Of a DNA stretch of 64,000 nt, positions 44,168 to 55,926 are shown piece after piece. The notes beneath the pieces are model-generated. The model was given only the letters and a program-made list of their open reading frames with translations, made no database searches and was not told the origin of the DNA. Numbering within the stretch: the first letter of the stretch is position 1; every line of letters starts with the position of its first letter. Origin of the DNA: Clarkia xantiana subsp. parviflora (Eukaryota; Streptophyta; Magnoliopsida; Myrtales; Onagraceae); NCBI GenBank assembly GCA_036873135.1, contig JAPTYO010000013.1, forward strand, positions 22,317,901-22,381,900, written 5' to 3'. The translations under genes were made by a program, and so were the position numbers.

Positions 44168-44734
44168 ATGGGCAACTACGTATCTTGCACCTTGTCGGGT
44201 CCAGCGGCGTCACGGTGTGCGAAGGTGATCTTTCCCGGCGGCGACGTCCGCAGCTTCTCATCTCCGACCAACGCGGCGGAGCTCATGCTCGAGACCCCCA
44301 ACTTCTTCCTCGTCAACTCCCGGTCCCTCCAAATCGGCCGGAGATTCTCCGCTCTCAGCGCCGACGACGACCTGGATATACGAAACGTCTACGTCATGTT
44401 CCCCATGAAGAGGCTCAGCACGGTGGTTACAGCTTCCGACGTGGCCGCCATGTTTTTCGTCGCCAATAGAGGGTCCGGCGGTGGCAGTATGAGAAGAATC
44501 TTGCCGGAGATGGTTATTTCCGATGAAGATAAGAATAAGGTGGATTGTGATGACGGTGGAAGTAAACTTATTGCTGATAAGTTGAGGCTTGATGAGATTG
44601 AAGGGTATTCAACGGTGGAGATTAAGCACCGGCTTTCGATTACGAGATCGAAGAAGCCGTTGTTGGAGACGATAGCGGAAGAGCCCAGCCACGAGCGCCT
44701 CCTTGGAAGGAGGATGAGTCTTCTTCTCCGGTAG
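44168..44734 (+). CDS. DUF4228 / PADRE-domain protein
   Basis: A single exon of 188 codons with a plant-like start (TACATGGGC). The protein begins MGNYVSCTLSGPAASRCAKV, followed by IFPGGDVRSFSSPTNAAELM and ETPNFFLVNSRSLQIGRRF, then a short VYVMFPMKRL block. This order is typical of the plant DUF4228 (PADRE) family: small proteins induced by pathogens and abiotic stress, with a disordered C-terminal half. The N-terminal MGNxxSC suggests N-myristoylation at Gly2 and possible palmitoylation at Cys7, so membrane attachment is likely. The C-terminal part (about 105-188) is charged and low in hydrophobic residues, as expected. The gene converges with LIG6, whose stop codon is 331 bp downstream. The molecular function of the family is not well defined. 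Confidence 0.85.
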   Translation: MGNYVSCTLSGPAASRCAKVIFPGGDVRSFSSPTNAAELMLETPNFFLVNSRSLQIGRRFSALSADDDLDIRNVYVMFPMKRLSTVVTASDVAAMFFVANRGSGGGSMRRILPEMVISDEDKNKVDCDDGGSKLIADKLRLDEIEGYSTVEIKHRLSITRSKKPLLETIAEEPSHERLLGRRMSLLLR

Positions 44735-45064
44735 TTTAAGCCAAATCCAATGGTGTTAATTAATTGTAAAGGGAAATATAATACGTAGGTGATTTTTTTA
44801 ACCACAAGTCAATGCCTTGCTTAATAGAAAGCGTGTTTATCACTGTTGTTGAATTTTATAGATTATTGAATTAAAATCCATCAAATTTAATAAAAAGCGC
44901 CGACAGAAAATTAAAAAGTAACAAAAATGAAATATGAAACATCTATTTGCAACAATTTAAACTTGATAACAACTAATTTAACCCCACTCTACATCTACTG
45001 TTTCAAAACATATACATCTCATACTATTTGCAGCAAACAAAAAAGCATCATCTCTTCCCACTAT

Positions 45065-48000
45065 TCACATCCATTTCCTACTCTGCGCCTGAAACAAATC
45101 TGCCACATCAGCAGCACTGCTACACTCCTCAGGCCTCCGATCATCGACACGAGACCGAATAAACCTCGGAAACCTCATCGAGATGCCTTTCGAAGGATGA
45201 ACCAAACCCACAGCCGCCTGATGATCAGGGGACACCGTAAAATCCGCCCCTCTGATTTCCCAGACAACCTCGGCGGAAAACCACATGTCGGGAACCTCTG
45301 TTGTTTTGTAGTAAGGCGGCTTTTTCGATAGGACTTTGTCTTCTGTAAAGAACTCCTTCATCTGCAAGTTTGAATTGGGTTACTTGGTGTCTGTCTAAGC
45401 AACAGAGTGTTAGTTTGTTTTATCATAGGTGGCTTTTTCTATAGGACTATCCTATCATCTGCTGGTTCATATAAGGTGTTACTTGATATAGTGTAATTTT
45501 GATTACTTGGTGTCTAAGCAACATAGTGTTAATTTGTTTAATCATGAGTGGCTTTTTCTTCTGTTCCTCTGTAAATAAGTCCATCTGGAGTTAATATTGG
45601 GTTACTTGTTGTCTAAGCAACTGTTAGTTTATTTATTTACCTCGATGTAGAATGAATCAGTGAAACCAGACATGACGCGGCATACGCATTGGTATTCCTC
45701 GGTGTCGGGGTCGTAACATGCCATAAGAAATGGACTGTACCTGCAATTATAACCAAATTACAGAAAAAAAAATCCTTCAAATTAAATGTATGAAAGATTT
45801 TGATCATTAAGCTCACCAGGAACAAAAATCTTAACTGAGTATTAATATTTCCAACTAAAGTTAAAGAATAAGAACAATTACCATCCAGCTTTTCTACCAT
45901 TACCGTGCCAAGCACCGATCGGGACCAAATCAAGGGAGTCACTCAATCCTTCGACATAGTCTCGCTTTACCTGCAAAATTAAAAAAAAAAACAACTTTTA
46001 ATTGCCATGACATGATCCTAATACACAAGAACAAAAAAAAGTGTAACAAAAAAGTGTCCAAATAACCTTTAGCCACGTATCAGAACGCTTAGATGGAGAA
46101 TATCCAGCATCAACATCTAAAGATTTAACCATGAGACCTTCACAAGAGGATCGAAGAGAATCTTCAAGAAAAGAGTTGATCTTAGATACTGTGGCTTCAT
46201 TGTTCATATCAGAATCCTCTGCTTCGATCTATAATAAGTTTACTGTTGTGAGACCAATAGAGTGATCATTAGAGTCCAAAAGAATAAGGAACTTACAGTT
46301 ATTTCTGTTGTATACTCAAAGTAGCCCTTCTTCACATCATTAAACAATTCCTTCATGTCTGTCATTTTTGAATTTTTTTAAAAGATCAAAGTAAAAACAA
46401 ATAAACCCGCAAAAAATGGTGACTTTGGATATACACTAAAAGGCTTACATTTTCGTCTTTCACGAAGGGGAGTGCTCAATAACCTGAAAATTGGATATAC
46501 TTCATGTTCTGAATCCGTGGCTAATACATGCTCAATAACTAGAATCTAGAACATCGAAAAATTAAGTAAAAAGGTGATTTTGCTTACTGTTTTCCATTGG
46601 CAAACATGATGTCAAAGACAAATATGCAGATTTCAACCTGAAAAAAAGGCAAAGTTATGAACTTATGAGAATAAAAATGATTCTTTTTTCGTTAAAAGAA
46701 AATAGCATTAAATAGTAGTCAGTATGAACAATGGGTTTCGGACCTTGATGTTATTCATTGGGACAAAAGAATCTCTACTGCCCCTTTTTCGTGATGACAG
46801 TTCTTGGAAAGACATGATCTTGCACCCGTTTTTCCTGTCAACTGCAACGACCTAAAATCATGAAATAGGAAGGAGCAAATATTAATAACATAAACAAAAA
46901 GTCGTAAAGTTTTCATTTTGCATGTGTTATATGATCTTACCTCAGCATCCAGGACAAATGATGAAGTGGACGGTTTGCATGCCTCCTTAATGGAAGCAAC
47001 AACATCTGGAAATCTAGAGGTTGTTTCGTCCCCATTTCGTGAAAAAACACGTATAGATCCATCCAATGACAGGTGAATTTGGGCTCGCTGACCATCATAT
47101 CTGAATTTTTTTTAAGAACAAAAGGCACACAAGAAAAAAACAGACATATTCAAGGTAGTGCTTAATAGACATTAAAAGAAACACTTCCAGTAAAGAAAGT
47201 CTTTATTTTTTTTTTTCGGTGCCAATCTTTGGGTAAAGATGACTCACTTAAATTCGCATGTGAAGGCTCTCTTCTGAAAGAGCTTGACCACTGAAGGAAC
47301 TCCATTAGTAATTCTACCCATAGAGGACAAAAAAATGAACATTAAGTTACTAATTACTATATTGCTAATTTTCTATTCAGAAATGGGAAAATGTAAGAAA
47401 AGTCTGTCATTACTTAGCAAGCATCGGCTTGATAGGAATTCCAGGAGTCATGGATAAGGTTGATGCAGAAAATTTGATCCCTTCTTTCATGACAGTTGGT
47501 ATAATCAAATCCTGTTTAGATAAATTAACATCATAAATACTTGTGTATATTAGCAAGCAAACGTTAATTTGGACGTCTTCTACTCACCAAGCTCGGGATT
47601 ACATTATATGCTTCAGCAACAGCAGCAGAGAGGCTCTACATATAAAAAGATGGATAAAGCCAATTAATAGAAAAACGGTCTAATTAAGATCATTGAGCAC
47701 CGAAAAGTATCATTAAACCTGAACTTTTTCCATCTTTGCAGTTGCATCTTCATTTTGCCAGTTAGAAATTGAATTAATGGCGACGGCTTGAGCAAATGCA
47801 GGCAGAACAGTTTTCATCATCGCTCCGATGCGTAGATTTCGGACCTGAAAATGTTGATTTTATGGGACAAATATTTATATTCAACTACCACAATCATATT
47901 TCGATACTCAATTTTGAAGCAATTACTTAGTTTCAATAGTTTACTGATAGGCTTATACGAAAAAGTCCACAATATTGCTCTCAATAGAGTTTTCTTACCA

Positions 48001-51000
48001 AAGTTCTAATGAGAAATTTAATTTCCATCTCTCTACAAGAACGCATGAGCTTCACAATGATGCCCTTTTTGCGAGCATTACTGCCAGTACCTGTTTGGAT
48101 ACTGCAAACTTCATATGAGAGCATAAAAAATCTGATTTTATTTTAATTTTTTTAATAAAAAGTGAGAAATTATTATGTATCATCAAGACAAGGTTGATAC
48201 TCATATCATCATACCATATTTTACGTAGTTCAGAAATCACATCTTTCACTAAAAGCGGCGAAGGTGGACGAAGTAAACTTTGTGTCTGTCGGCATTCTTG
48301 GGCAACGTCACCTAAGTAATAACATATAAACTATGTGATCCTCCAAAAGTATAATTGAAGAGAAAAATTTTCTCTATGAAAGCAATAATATTCGTTAACC
48401 TTACCAAGGTCGCCTAGCTTATCATACATGTCCTTTATTTTAGACCGTCTCACTCCACAAGCCTCTTCCATAGCAGATTCGACCAAGCTCATACCGATAT
48501 TTAGTTCCTGCAACCAGTCATTAAGGAAAAACAATATCCATATTATACAGTTTGATCATGTCTTGCTTTAGAGTTGCTCTAAATATTGAAAGATATTTTA
48601 TTCAAAAACAAAGAGACTAAGACTAACCATTTTTTCATGGTCAGCAGCTATCTTGTTTGTACACAAATATACAGAAGATAAGACATCCTCAGGTGACAAT
48701 GCCAATAAACTGTAAGAAAAGGCAAAACAACAATTATTAATCTCAAAAAAATGCAATCTCCCAAAAAAAAAGGAACAATTCAAGAAGGCAAAATTATTCA
48801 AATGCTTTTACAGTGACCTTCTGAACATATTGCATAGCATGGATGTAGCCTTTATCCTTCCTTTTTCTCGCTCCACCAAATCAAAGGTACGTGCAAGGTG
48901 AATGTATGGCACAGGTTGGCCACAGCTCCAGCAAGCTGCATAATCGTATTATCTCACAAAATGAGTCCATAGACACTCTAAATGATCCTACAATATATAT
49001 ATATTGAGTAATGTATAGAATCAAGTATACAAAATAAGCTTAAATCACAAACCGTGCTCAACAGGGTTATATTTATCAAGTGGCAGTGATACACTATTTT
49101 TTCCACTCTTCACTGATTCATCCTCAAATGGATTGGGAACACCGATTTCCTTTGACCGGTTTTTGTCCTGCTGAGGGCTAAGCTTATCTTTTATATTAGA
49201 GAGGACTTGTGTTGCCAAACTATCTACAGTATCAGGGGTAGCCTCAGATTTATTAGAAAAATATATTTCCAGTGCCATGTTGATATCCCCTTTTGTCTTC
49301 TCCAAGATATTTGCAGCATAGCTTCTTGACGACTCATCACCTTTAGTTATTTGAGTGAACTGCTCTACCGCCTTATCGAACGGAGTTTCATCTTTTGAGA
49401 ACTGACTGGGACCATCTGCACTTTCACCACCTCCAGATGCAGTAGCTTTAGTAAAAAAGTTAGTTATCCGAGCTTGCTTAGGCCCAGTAACATCCTTTTT
49501 CATGTCAATCTTCTGTCTTTTTTTGGGTTTTTCAACAATGTTCTTACTCTTACTCTTTTTCTGCTTGCCCGTTATAGGATTCTTGCTTAACTTCATAGGC
49601 GACTTCAAATTATAATCTTTAATTGTCGCAGTCATGACAGGACTTGGTGATGAAACTATTGGCACAGATACAATAGTAAGGTCAGTTTGAGATCCTGAGG
49701 TAGAAGCCATAGAAGCAAAAGCACTTGTATGAAAATCAGTTTCCTGTTCATAGAAATTAGAAACCACTTGAACAATATCACCTCCATAGGAGCTAATTAG
49801 TTCTAACTTCTGTTCCCTAGTAACCCATGAAGGCAGAGATTCATTAAGTTCCTGCAAAATCTCCTCTTCGTTCCAATTAGGTGAAGAATTTCCAGCGACT
49901 TCTTCGCTGGAAGGTCTTACTGTTTCATTTTCATTGCTACCTTCGCTGATTTCACCATTCCCAGTAGAAATTTTATGGAAATTCATTAAAAAATCTCTCT
50001 TGTTTGCCATTTCATCAACCAACCCAGAAAAATGCTTCTGCACTCGAAGAACGTGATCGCTATCAAGCTTCTCAATGTCTGAGCCGACTGTCGGAACCAC
50101 ACGCTTAGGTTTTAGTAACTTGACAAATTCTCTAAGCTCATCATAGTTCGAGTGTTCACTATACGGAACAAGATGAATCTCAAACGAATCTTTAGTTTTC
50201 ACTGCAAACTTCTCTCGCTTCAACTTGTATGTCCATCCAGTAGGAACAAACCCGACAACCTTATTAAATCCCCTTTCCACCATGATCTCCTTCATCTTTA
50301 CAAAGTTGGGTCTAAAATATGGCCAAGTTTCACCTAGCACATTCCATCCAACAACATGTACTGAGCTTTCACTTTCATTTTCTGTGAACACACCACTATT
50401 TTCGTATCCCAGAATTTTCAAAATCGACATTTTCCGATAATCCACATATACCTTGCAATTACACCTTTCTGCAATTTCAAGCAAAATCCTCTCTTTCCCA
50501 ATGACATAAGTAGCTACAAGGAACAAAACCTTCTCATCCACTCCATGCTCATTTCGGAATCGCTCTATAGTCCTAACCACATAATCAATCGACTCGTCTT
50601 GCGGAGGAAACACGTACTTGGGATTACAATACGTAGTATCCAAGAAAACAGCATCACAGCCTACGAACTGGTCTAAGCATTGCTCTGATTTCATCGAATC
50701 GCAGAACCGGAAATCGCCAGTGTGTACATACCTCTCAAACGCCGCGCCATCGCCAGTGGGAATTTTGAAGAGGAACTGCACCGCCCCAGGGCAGTGATTG
50801 GCGTCGATGAGCGTAACCTCAGCTCCATCGATCAAAATCGGTTCTTTAAGCGGTAAGGCGGCGATGAAGCACGCGGAGACATCGAGGACTTCGATTAGGA
50901 GGCGGCGAGTGATCTCGGAGCAGAATATGATGCCTTTGGACCAATTCGGGGCAAGGCCTGTGTAGTGATCGGAGTGGAAGTGAGAGAGGAAGTAGGAGAC

Positions 51001-51189
51001 GGAGTAGTCACCGGCGTGGCGAAAGGCGTCGACTAAGAAGCGTGTCTTGGGAATGAATTTGGACGGAGGGACATCGGAGGGGAATGGCGGGAAAGGAGAT
51101 GGGGTTCTGGTGGTGGCGGGATTTGAGGCTTTGAAGAAGAGGTGGGTGGAGTCTAGAATTAGAGTTTCCTTGGGCGATTCAGCGGCCAT
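45065..51189 (-). CDS. LIG6: DNA ligase 6: SNM1-type metallo-beta-lactamase fused to ATP-dependent DNA ligase
   Basis: Nineteen exons on the minus strand join in frame: 51189-49053, 48935-48818, 48709-48628, 48507-48405, 48311-48215, 48101-47999, 47844-47719, 47635-47588, 47511-47414, 47313-47248, 47100-46941, 46851-46744, 46637-46588, 46483-46449, 46358-46297, 46228-46067, 45970-45882, 45740-45641, 45361-45065. Product: 1346 residues. Exon 1 encodes a metallo-beta-lactamase/beta-CASP (SNM1/PSO2-like) domain with HFHSDH (about 70-75) and VHTGDFRF, then a linker with UBA-like stretches and a PCNA-box-like QARITNFF (about 570-578). Later exons encode the ligase: ACWSCGQPVPYIHLARTF, nucleotidyltransferase motif I KYDGQRA with the adenylated lysine at 993, EGLMVK, KRSDTWLK, GAWHGNGRKAGW, and the OB-fold end VGLVHPSKGISMRFPRF. 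The family seals DNA breaks and is linked to seed longevity in Arabidopsis. The first in-frame ATG after a TAG at 51259-51261 is used. No defects seen. Confidence 0.93.
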
Positions 51190-51463
51190 GGAAGGTGTAG
51201 ACACTGTGCTGAATACTCCGTTGGAAGGTACTGCAGAGGCTGCGTCGTCCGGCAACCGCTAACGGCCGCCCCTCCAGTGTATCGGCGATGGTTGTTCTTT
51301 ACGGGAAAGAAAGGAAGAATAAGCAAAGTTACGGTTTACTTTCACAAATATTAAGAAAATATATTTTATTATATTGTTATAATAAGAATCTTTTATCAAA
51401 TTATATTTTTTTTATATATATTATTGTAAATTTAGTATTGTATAATATATAAATGGTTAGTTA

Positions 51464-52398
51464 GAGCATCCACAACGGTATTACGTAAAGATTACGTAAA
51501 CGTGGGTTCTACATGTTTATCTAAATAAAGCAACAAAAACTATCTACAGTGGTTTTACTAGGGGTGTGCACTGAACCGGTTCAGCCCGAACCGGTTCCGA
51601 ACCGGACCGGAACTGTTTTAAACGGTCCGGTCCAGTAATGACTAGGGTTTTATATTGGCTTAGGTTGGTCTAAAAAAAACTGGACTGGTTAGAACCGGTC
51701 CAGAACCGGTTTTGGCCTGTTTTTTAAAAAAACAAGTCCTGGACCGGTTTTATCATTAAAAACCCGTAAAAACCGGTCAAAACCGGTCAAAACCGGTCAA
51801 AAAACGGTTTTTTTTTAAAAAAAAAAACTAGTCTCAGTCAAATGCAATCAAAACGTTTTTTTTTTTTTTTTACTTAAAAGCGGTTCAAAACCGGTCCGAT
51901 CCGGACTGGTTAATTGGACTGGTTTGGTATACCCCTTGGACTGTTTCCAATTTAGGGGTTACAAACCAGTCCAATTTGGACCGGTCCACTCCGGACCGGT
52001 TCCAAACGGTCCGGTTCCAGACCAGTTCCGAACCAGTCCGGCCGGACCGGTTTTTATGCCCAAGCCTAGGTTTTACATAGCATTCCTTAAAGATGGGACC
52101 CACACGTAAATTTATGTTTTTACATAAAGCATTCCTTAAATATAAGTAATGCACTATGTATTACGTAACCAATTTTTAAATATAAATTAATTCATTTTAT
52201 AATTAATGCTAATATCTTATTGGTGGTTGTTGGAAAATTTAATAATAAAATATTTTTAACGAATATGTTTAAGTAATACGATTGCAGGGAAAATATTTTT
52301 TACGTGTGTCTTAAATTTACGTATTACTTAAAGTGTACATAAATGTCTACGTGGCAACTTTAAAGAATACAATTTATGTAAAAACATTGTGGATGCTC
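51464..52398. mobile_element. PIF/Harbinger (Tourist-like) MITE with nested hAT MITE
   Basis: The terminal inverted repeats GAGCATCCACAA(C/T)G are flanked by TTA on both sides (51461-51463 and 52399-52401), the TSD of PIF/Harbinger elements. The subterminal parts also pair (TACGTAAA...GTGGG(T/A)...). Without the nested hAT it is about 417 bp. It lies 275 bp upstream of the LIG6 start codon and may overlap its promoter. Confidence 0.85.
51559..52068. mobile_element. hAT-type MITE with ACCGG-rich interior
   Basis: Starts TAGGGGTGTGCA and ends GCCCAAGCCTA, with a perfect 8-bp duplication GGTTTTAC (51551-51558 and 52069-52076). The interior is dense in AACCGGT/ACCGGTCC. Inserted in the Tourist-like MITE. 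No coding capacity. Confidence 0.9.
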
Positions 52399-52724
52399 TT
52401 ACTAAATTGCTAATTGAACTTTTCATTAGTGTGTAAGTTGATAACCGATTTTTTAAAACAAATTGTTAGCTTAATTTTTTACATATATATATTGTATAAA
52501 AAGATACATATATACATTTTTTTTTGTTAACTTTGGAAGTAAATTATTTACTCATATAATCTCTTTACTTTTTTTTTCAAACTAAACCATTTTTAGGCTT
52601 TACTTATATAATAATATAATAATAAAATGGTAGGGTTTTTTTATAGTGAAACCAATAAATAAAATCCCGCTAGTTCGAACTCAACAATTAGCATATGCAC
52701 TAACTCTATCAACATAGCACATTG

Positions 52725-52960
52725 TAACCATGTAACAATGGTGTGGTGGTTCAACGCCTCATTCCTTAACCAGATGTTAGGGGTTTCAATCACCGCTAGT
52801 GACCATGAGAATAGAAAATTGTTTATGGTCAGCACTTTACCCCTTACGGACTGACCCGGTGCGAATGAGAATTAGTATAAGTGTGGAGCAAGCATGCTAC
52901 GGGTACTACCCTCCTGATGAGGCCCCCCTAGGACCACCCCGCGGGAAACCAAAAAAAAAA
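52725..52960 (+). mobile_element. SINE, tRNA-derived type
   Basis: The 236-bp element has an A-box-like TGGTGGTTCAACGCC, a B-box-like GGTTTCAATCACC about 35 bp later, a unique body and a short A tail. It is flanked by 13-bp duplications ACATAGCACATTG (52712-52724) and ACATAGCACACTG (52961-52973) with one mismatch. The A/B boxes of an internal Pol III promoter and the TSD support a SINE; the family is not known to me. Confidence 0.7.
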
Positions 52961-52973
52961 ACATAGCACACTG

Positions 52974-53425
52974 CTAGGATTTCGGTTGGAACTTAATTGA
53001 GTCTAGTCGAACCACCTAGTAACCCATACTAAGAAATCCCATGAGACTAAATTTTCAGCCCTAATGATATTCGGTTTAACGGGGCTACTTCTTGACTATA
53101 ATAGACTAATAGTAGGGCTACCTCGATAGACCACTGCATGCACTGACCCACATATTGCAACAGACATAAAAGGAGATGCATATAACTGATTTTAAAGAGT
53201 TGACACTAATTATTATGTTAATACAATCACGTTGATTGTCTAATAAGTCTAGTCGAAAAAAAAGACATCAAATAATAAATAAGAGAGCCTAAAATTAATA
53301 TTACATGGAAGAAGGAGATGAAGATGTTGTTCATCTTGTTTGAAGTTAGTATCAGAGGAAAGAGAAGTCAAGTTAGCTGCTATAGCTCTTATTTGTTTTA
53401 TTCTACTAATTATGGAGAAGAAGGG
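52974..53425. other. spacer without recognised features
   Basis: No gene or repeat recognised. It leads up to the target duplication of the L1 element. Confidence 0.4.
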
Positions 53426-53715
53426 AGCAATGATAGTATTATTATTATTGGATTCGCAATCATAAAAGAAATTGTTCAGTTTCTCTCTTTCTCTGAAGCT
53501 TCTAGGGTTTCTTCGTTTCTCTAAATCATAATTATTTTCTTTTTAATTTATTTTCCTGTGATTATCGCTTCGTTTTCTGTTTTACTTCTTCATCTTCTCA
53601 CGCTATCTTGATTTCGTGGCTTGGTTTTGTGGTCTGCATGCCTGCTGTGGTGTTTAGACTCTAGTTTAGGTTACCATAGGTTATGATTGCTTCTTCTCTT
53701 CTTTAAACTTCGATT

Positions 53716-55926
53716 ATGTCTATTAATAAGCTTTGTCCTGAAGCTTTTCATTTCCAAAACAACAAAAAACATAATTATGTTCCTTTTCTTAAGCGTCTGT
53801 TCGTTTCTCTTTCTATTCCACAAAGCATACCTAATTCTGAGAGGGTTTCTGTGATGGATAATCTTAATCGGGTCTTGTTTGGAAGGATTAAGTCTGATCG
53901 AAGGATTCGGCTTGATCAGGTTTATCGTTTCATTGAGACGCGTTGGAGGGTTAATCAGGTGCCTGAGATCGTGCGTCGAGAAGATGGGCTGTGGATTTTC
54001 ACCTTTTCAACTGAAGAAGATGCTTTGGAGGTCTTGCGGAATGGACCTTTTAATATCAACGGCATGATTTTGGGTTTATGGAGACCTGACGTGGATAATC
54101 CTTCTACAGAGTTTGATTTCTCTAGGGTTTTGTCTTGGATTGAGCTTAGGGGGATACCATGGCAGCTGTTTTCCACTCGTACGGTGCATATGCTGGCTAG
54201 CGCTGTTGGTGAAGTTGTTCGTACTGAAAATACTGAACAACGTCCTTTTGCGGTGGCTTTTCCAAGAATTCAGTTGTACATTAATTTAATGGAGCCGGTG
54301 TTACCTACTATTGGTCTTCAAGATGGTGATGAGACGCATGAGATACTTATTAGGTATCGCTTGGGCCTTCCTTGTAGAAGATGTGGCCACTTTGGCCATG
54401 ATCTTTCAGATTGCATGGTACCTGGTGACACTGTGGTTAGAAATCTCATGCATCATCTTGATCAGGTTTCTGAAGGTGAGGGGGTTAAGAAAATCAAATT
54501 TTCTAATCATGCAATGTATACTTTTGGTAATAAAGGAGATGGCTTTCTTACTCAATGGATTCCTTATAATACTAACCCTGAACTTAATGTTCCTTTTCGT
54601 CCGGGATCTCGTAGTTTGCGTGATGTGGGTGTTTAAATTGGTTCTGTTGCAGGGGATTCGACAACTGTTAATGCTCCCGGGGTGGATTTGAATGAACAAA
54701 TATTGCATGCAATGGGTGTTGGACCTATGGAAGTTTCTTCTACTCAGCTAGAGACAGTTGCTCCTTTGTCTGTGTCTCCTGTTTCAGTTCCTGAGGTAAC
54801 TCAGCAGATCCCAACACCTTCTTTACCTGCTCTTCAACCTTTTTACATGCCTGTGGGATCTGCTGCTTTTGGATTTCCGAATCATCATTGGCCCCAACAG
54901 AATGTTTTTCCACCTCCTGATATGGTCAATGCTTTTCCTCAACCTTTTTTTAACCCGGCGACCAACATGCAACAGGCCCATCCAATGTTTCCGTTGAATG
55001 TTTTTACTCCGTTTTATCAACATTGGAATTATCAATGGGCCCAACCTCAAAACATTTTCAGCTCTTTATTCCCATCTCAAGTTTGGGATTATTCTTATCC
55101 TCAGTTTTCTGGCCCATTTGAGATTCCGGCTGTACCAAATGTTAGGTTTCGCACTCCATTTCGGCCGGTTCTCTTGGATAATCCTGCTAATGATTCTAAT
55201 TTAATGGCTATACCTACTTTTCCTCTTCAACATCATTTTAATGTCTCAAGGGAAATTGGTTATCAGTCGAGGTTCAATGTGCCTTTTGGTAATCATAATG
55301 TGGTTCAGAGTCCTTCTTCGACTGGGGGTTTGGGTTCTTCTATAGATGGGATTGTAGGTTCTTTATCGCAGACTATTCTGTCAGATCAGATGTTGGCGGA
55401 GCAAATGTTGATTATGGATCATCTACAACATTTGGAAGCTCAAATGAAGGATTCTGGTGTCGGCCCTTCTACTTGCCCTGGTAATCTTGATGTGGGCCCT
55501 TCTACCCAGCATGTTAACCAGCAGGGGCCTAGGCTGAATGTGGGGATTGATAGCTCTGAGGAGGTGGTTCATCGTCCCGGTAAGGAGCCTGTGGTGGAGG
55601 AAGATTCTTCAGATGAGGGTCATTCTCGAAAGCGAAGGTTTGCTGAAATACGTCAGAGGAGTCAGAGAGGTCTGCTTATTTCTGAACCAGCTGGAAATCC
55701 TGATCGTAATGTTCGTGTCTGTGGTGTTCAATCTAGCTCAATTGATTCTTCTGTTTCGGCTTCTATGGACACAATTATGGAGGATAATAGGCTGCCTGAA
55801 CTGCCTGCTGATCCTTTCTCACAGGTATCCTATTTATTTAGTTTATGGCATGCTCAATATTTTGTATACTATTATCCTTTTAAAAAGTTTGCGGAGCTGT
55901 TTTTACAGTCTCCGCGCCTATTATGA
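53716..55926 (+). pseudogene. L1 ORF1 (DUF4283 and CCHC zinc knuckle), one stop
   Basis: A single frame of 736 codons is broken by one TAA at 54634-54636. The N-terminal part resembles the plant DUF4283 domain (RFIETRWRV ... DGLWIFTFSTEEDALEVL ... FNINGMILGLWRPD). A CX2CX4HX4C knuckle, CRRCGHFGHDLSDC, follows at about residues 217-230. After the stop comes a long Pro/Gln/Phe-rich region and an acidic, Ser-rich tail. Such proteins bind LINE RNA. The end overlaps the ORF2 start codon in ATGA. Confidence 0.85.

Noticed and set aside
45367..48801. Short minus-strand frames with their own ATG within LIG6
   Set aside because: They are single exons extended into introns; the spliced model joins all of them in one frame.
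51189..51255. LIG6 start at 51255
   Set aside because: That codon is TTG, and an in-frame TAG lies just upstream at 51259-51261. The first ATG is at 51189.
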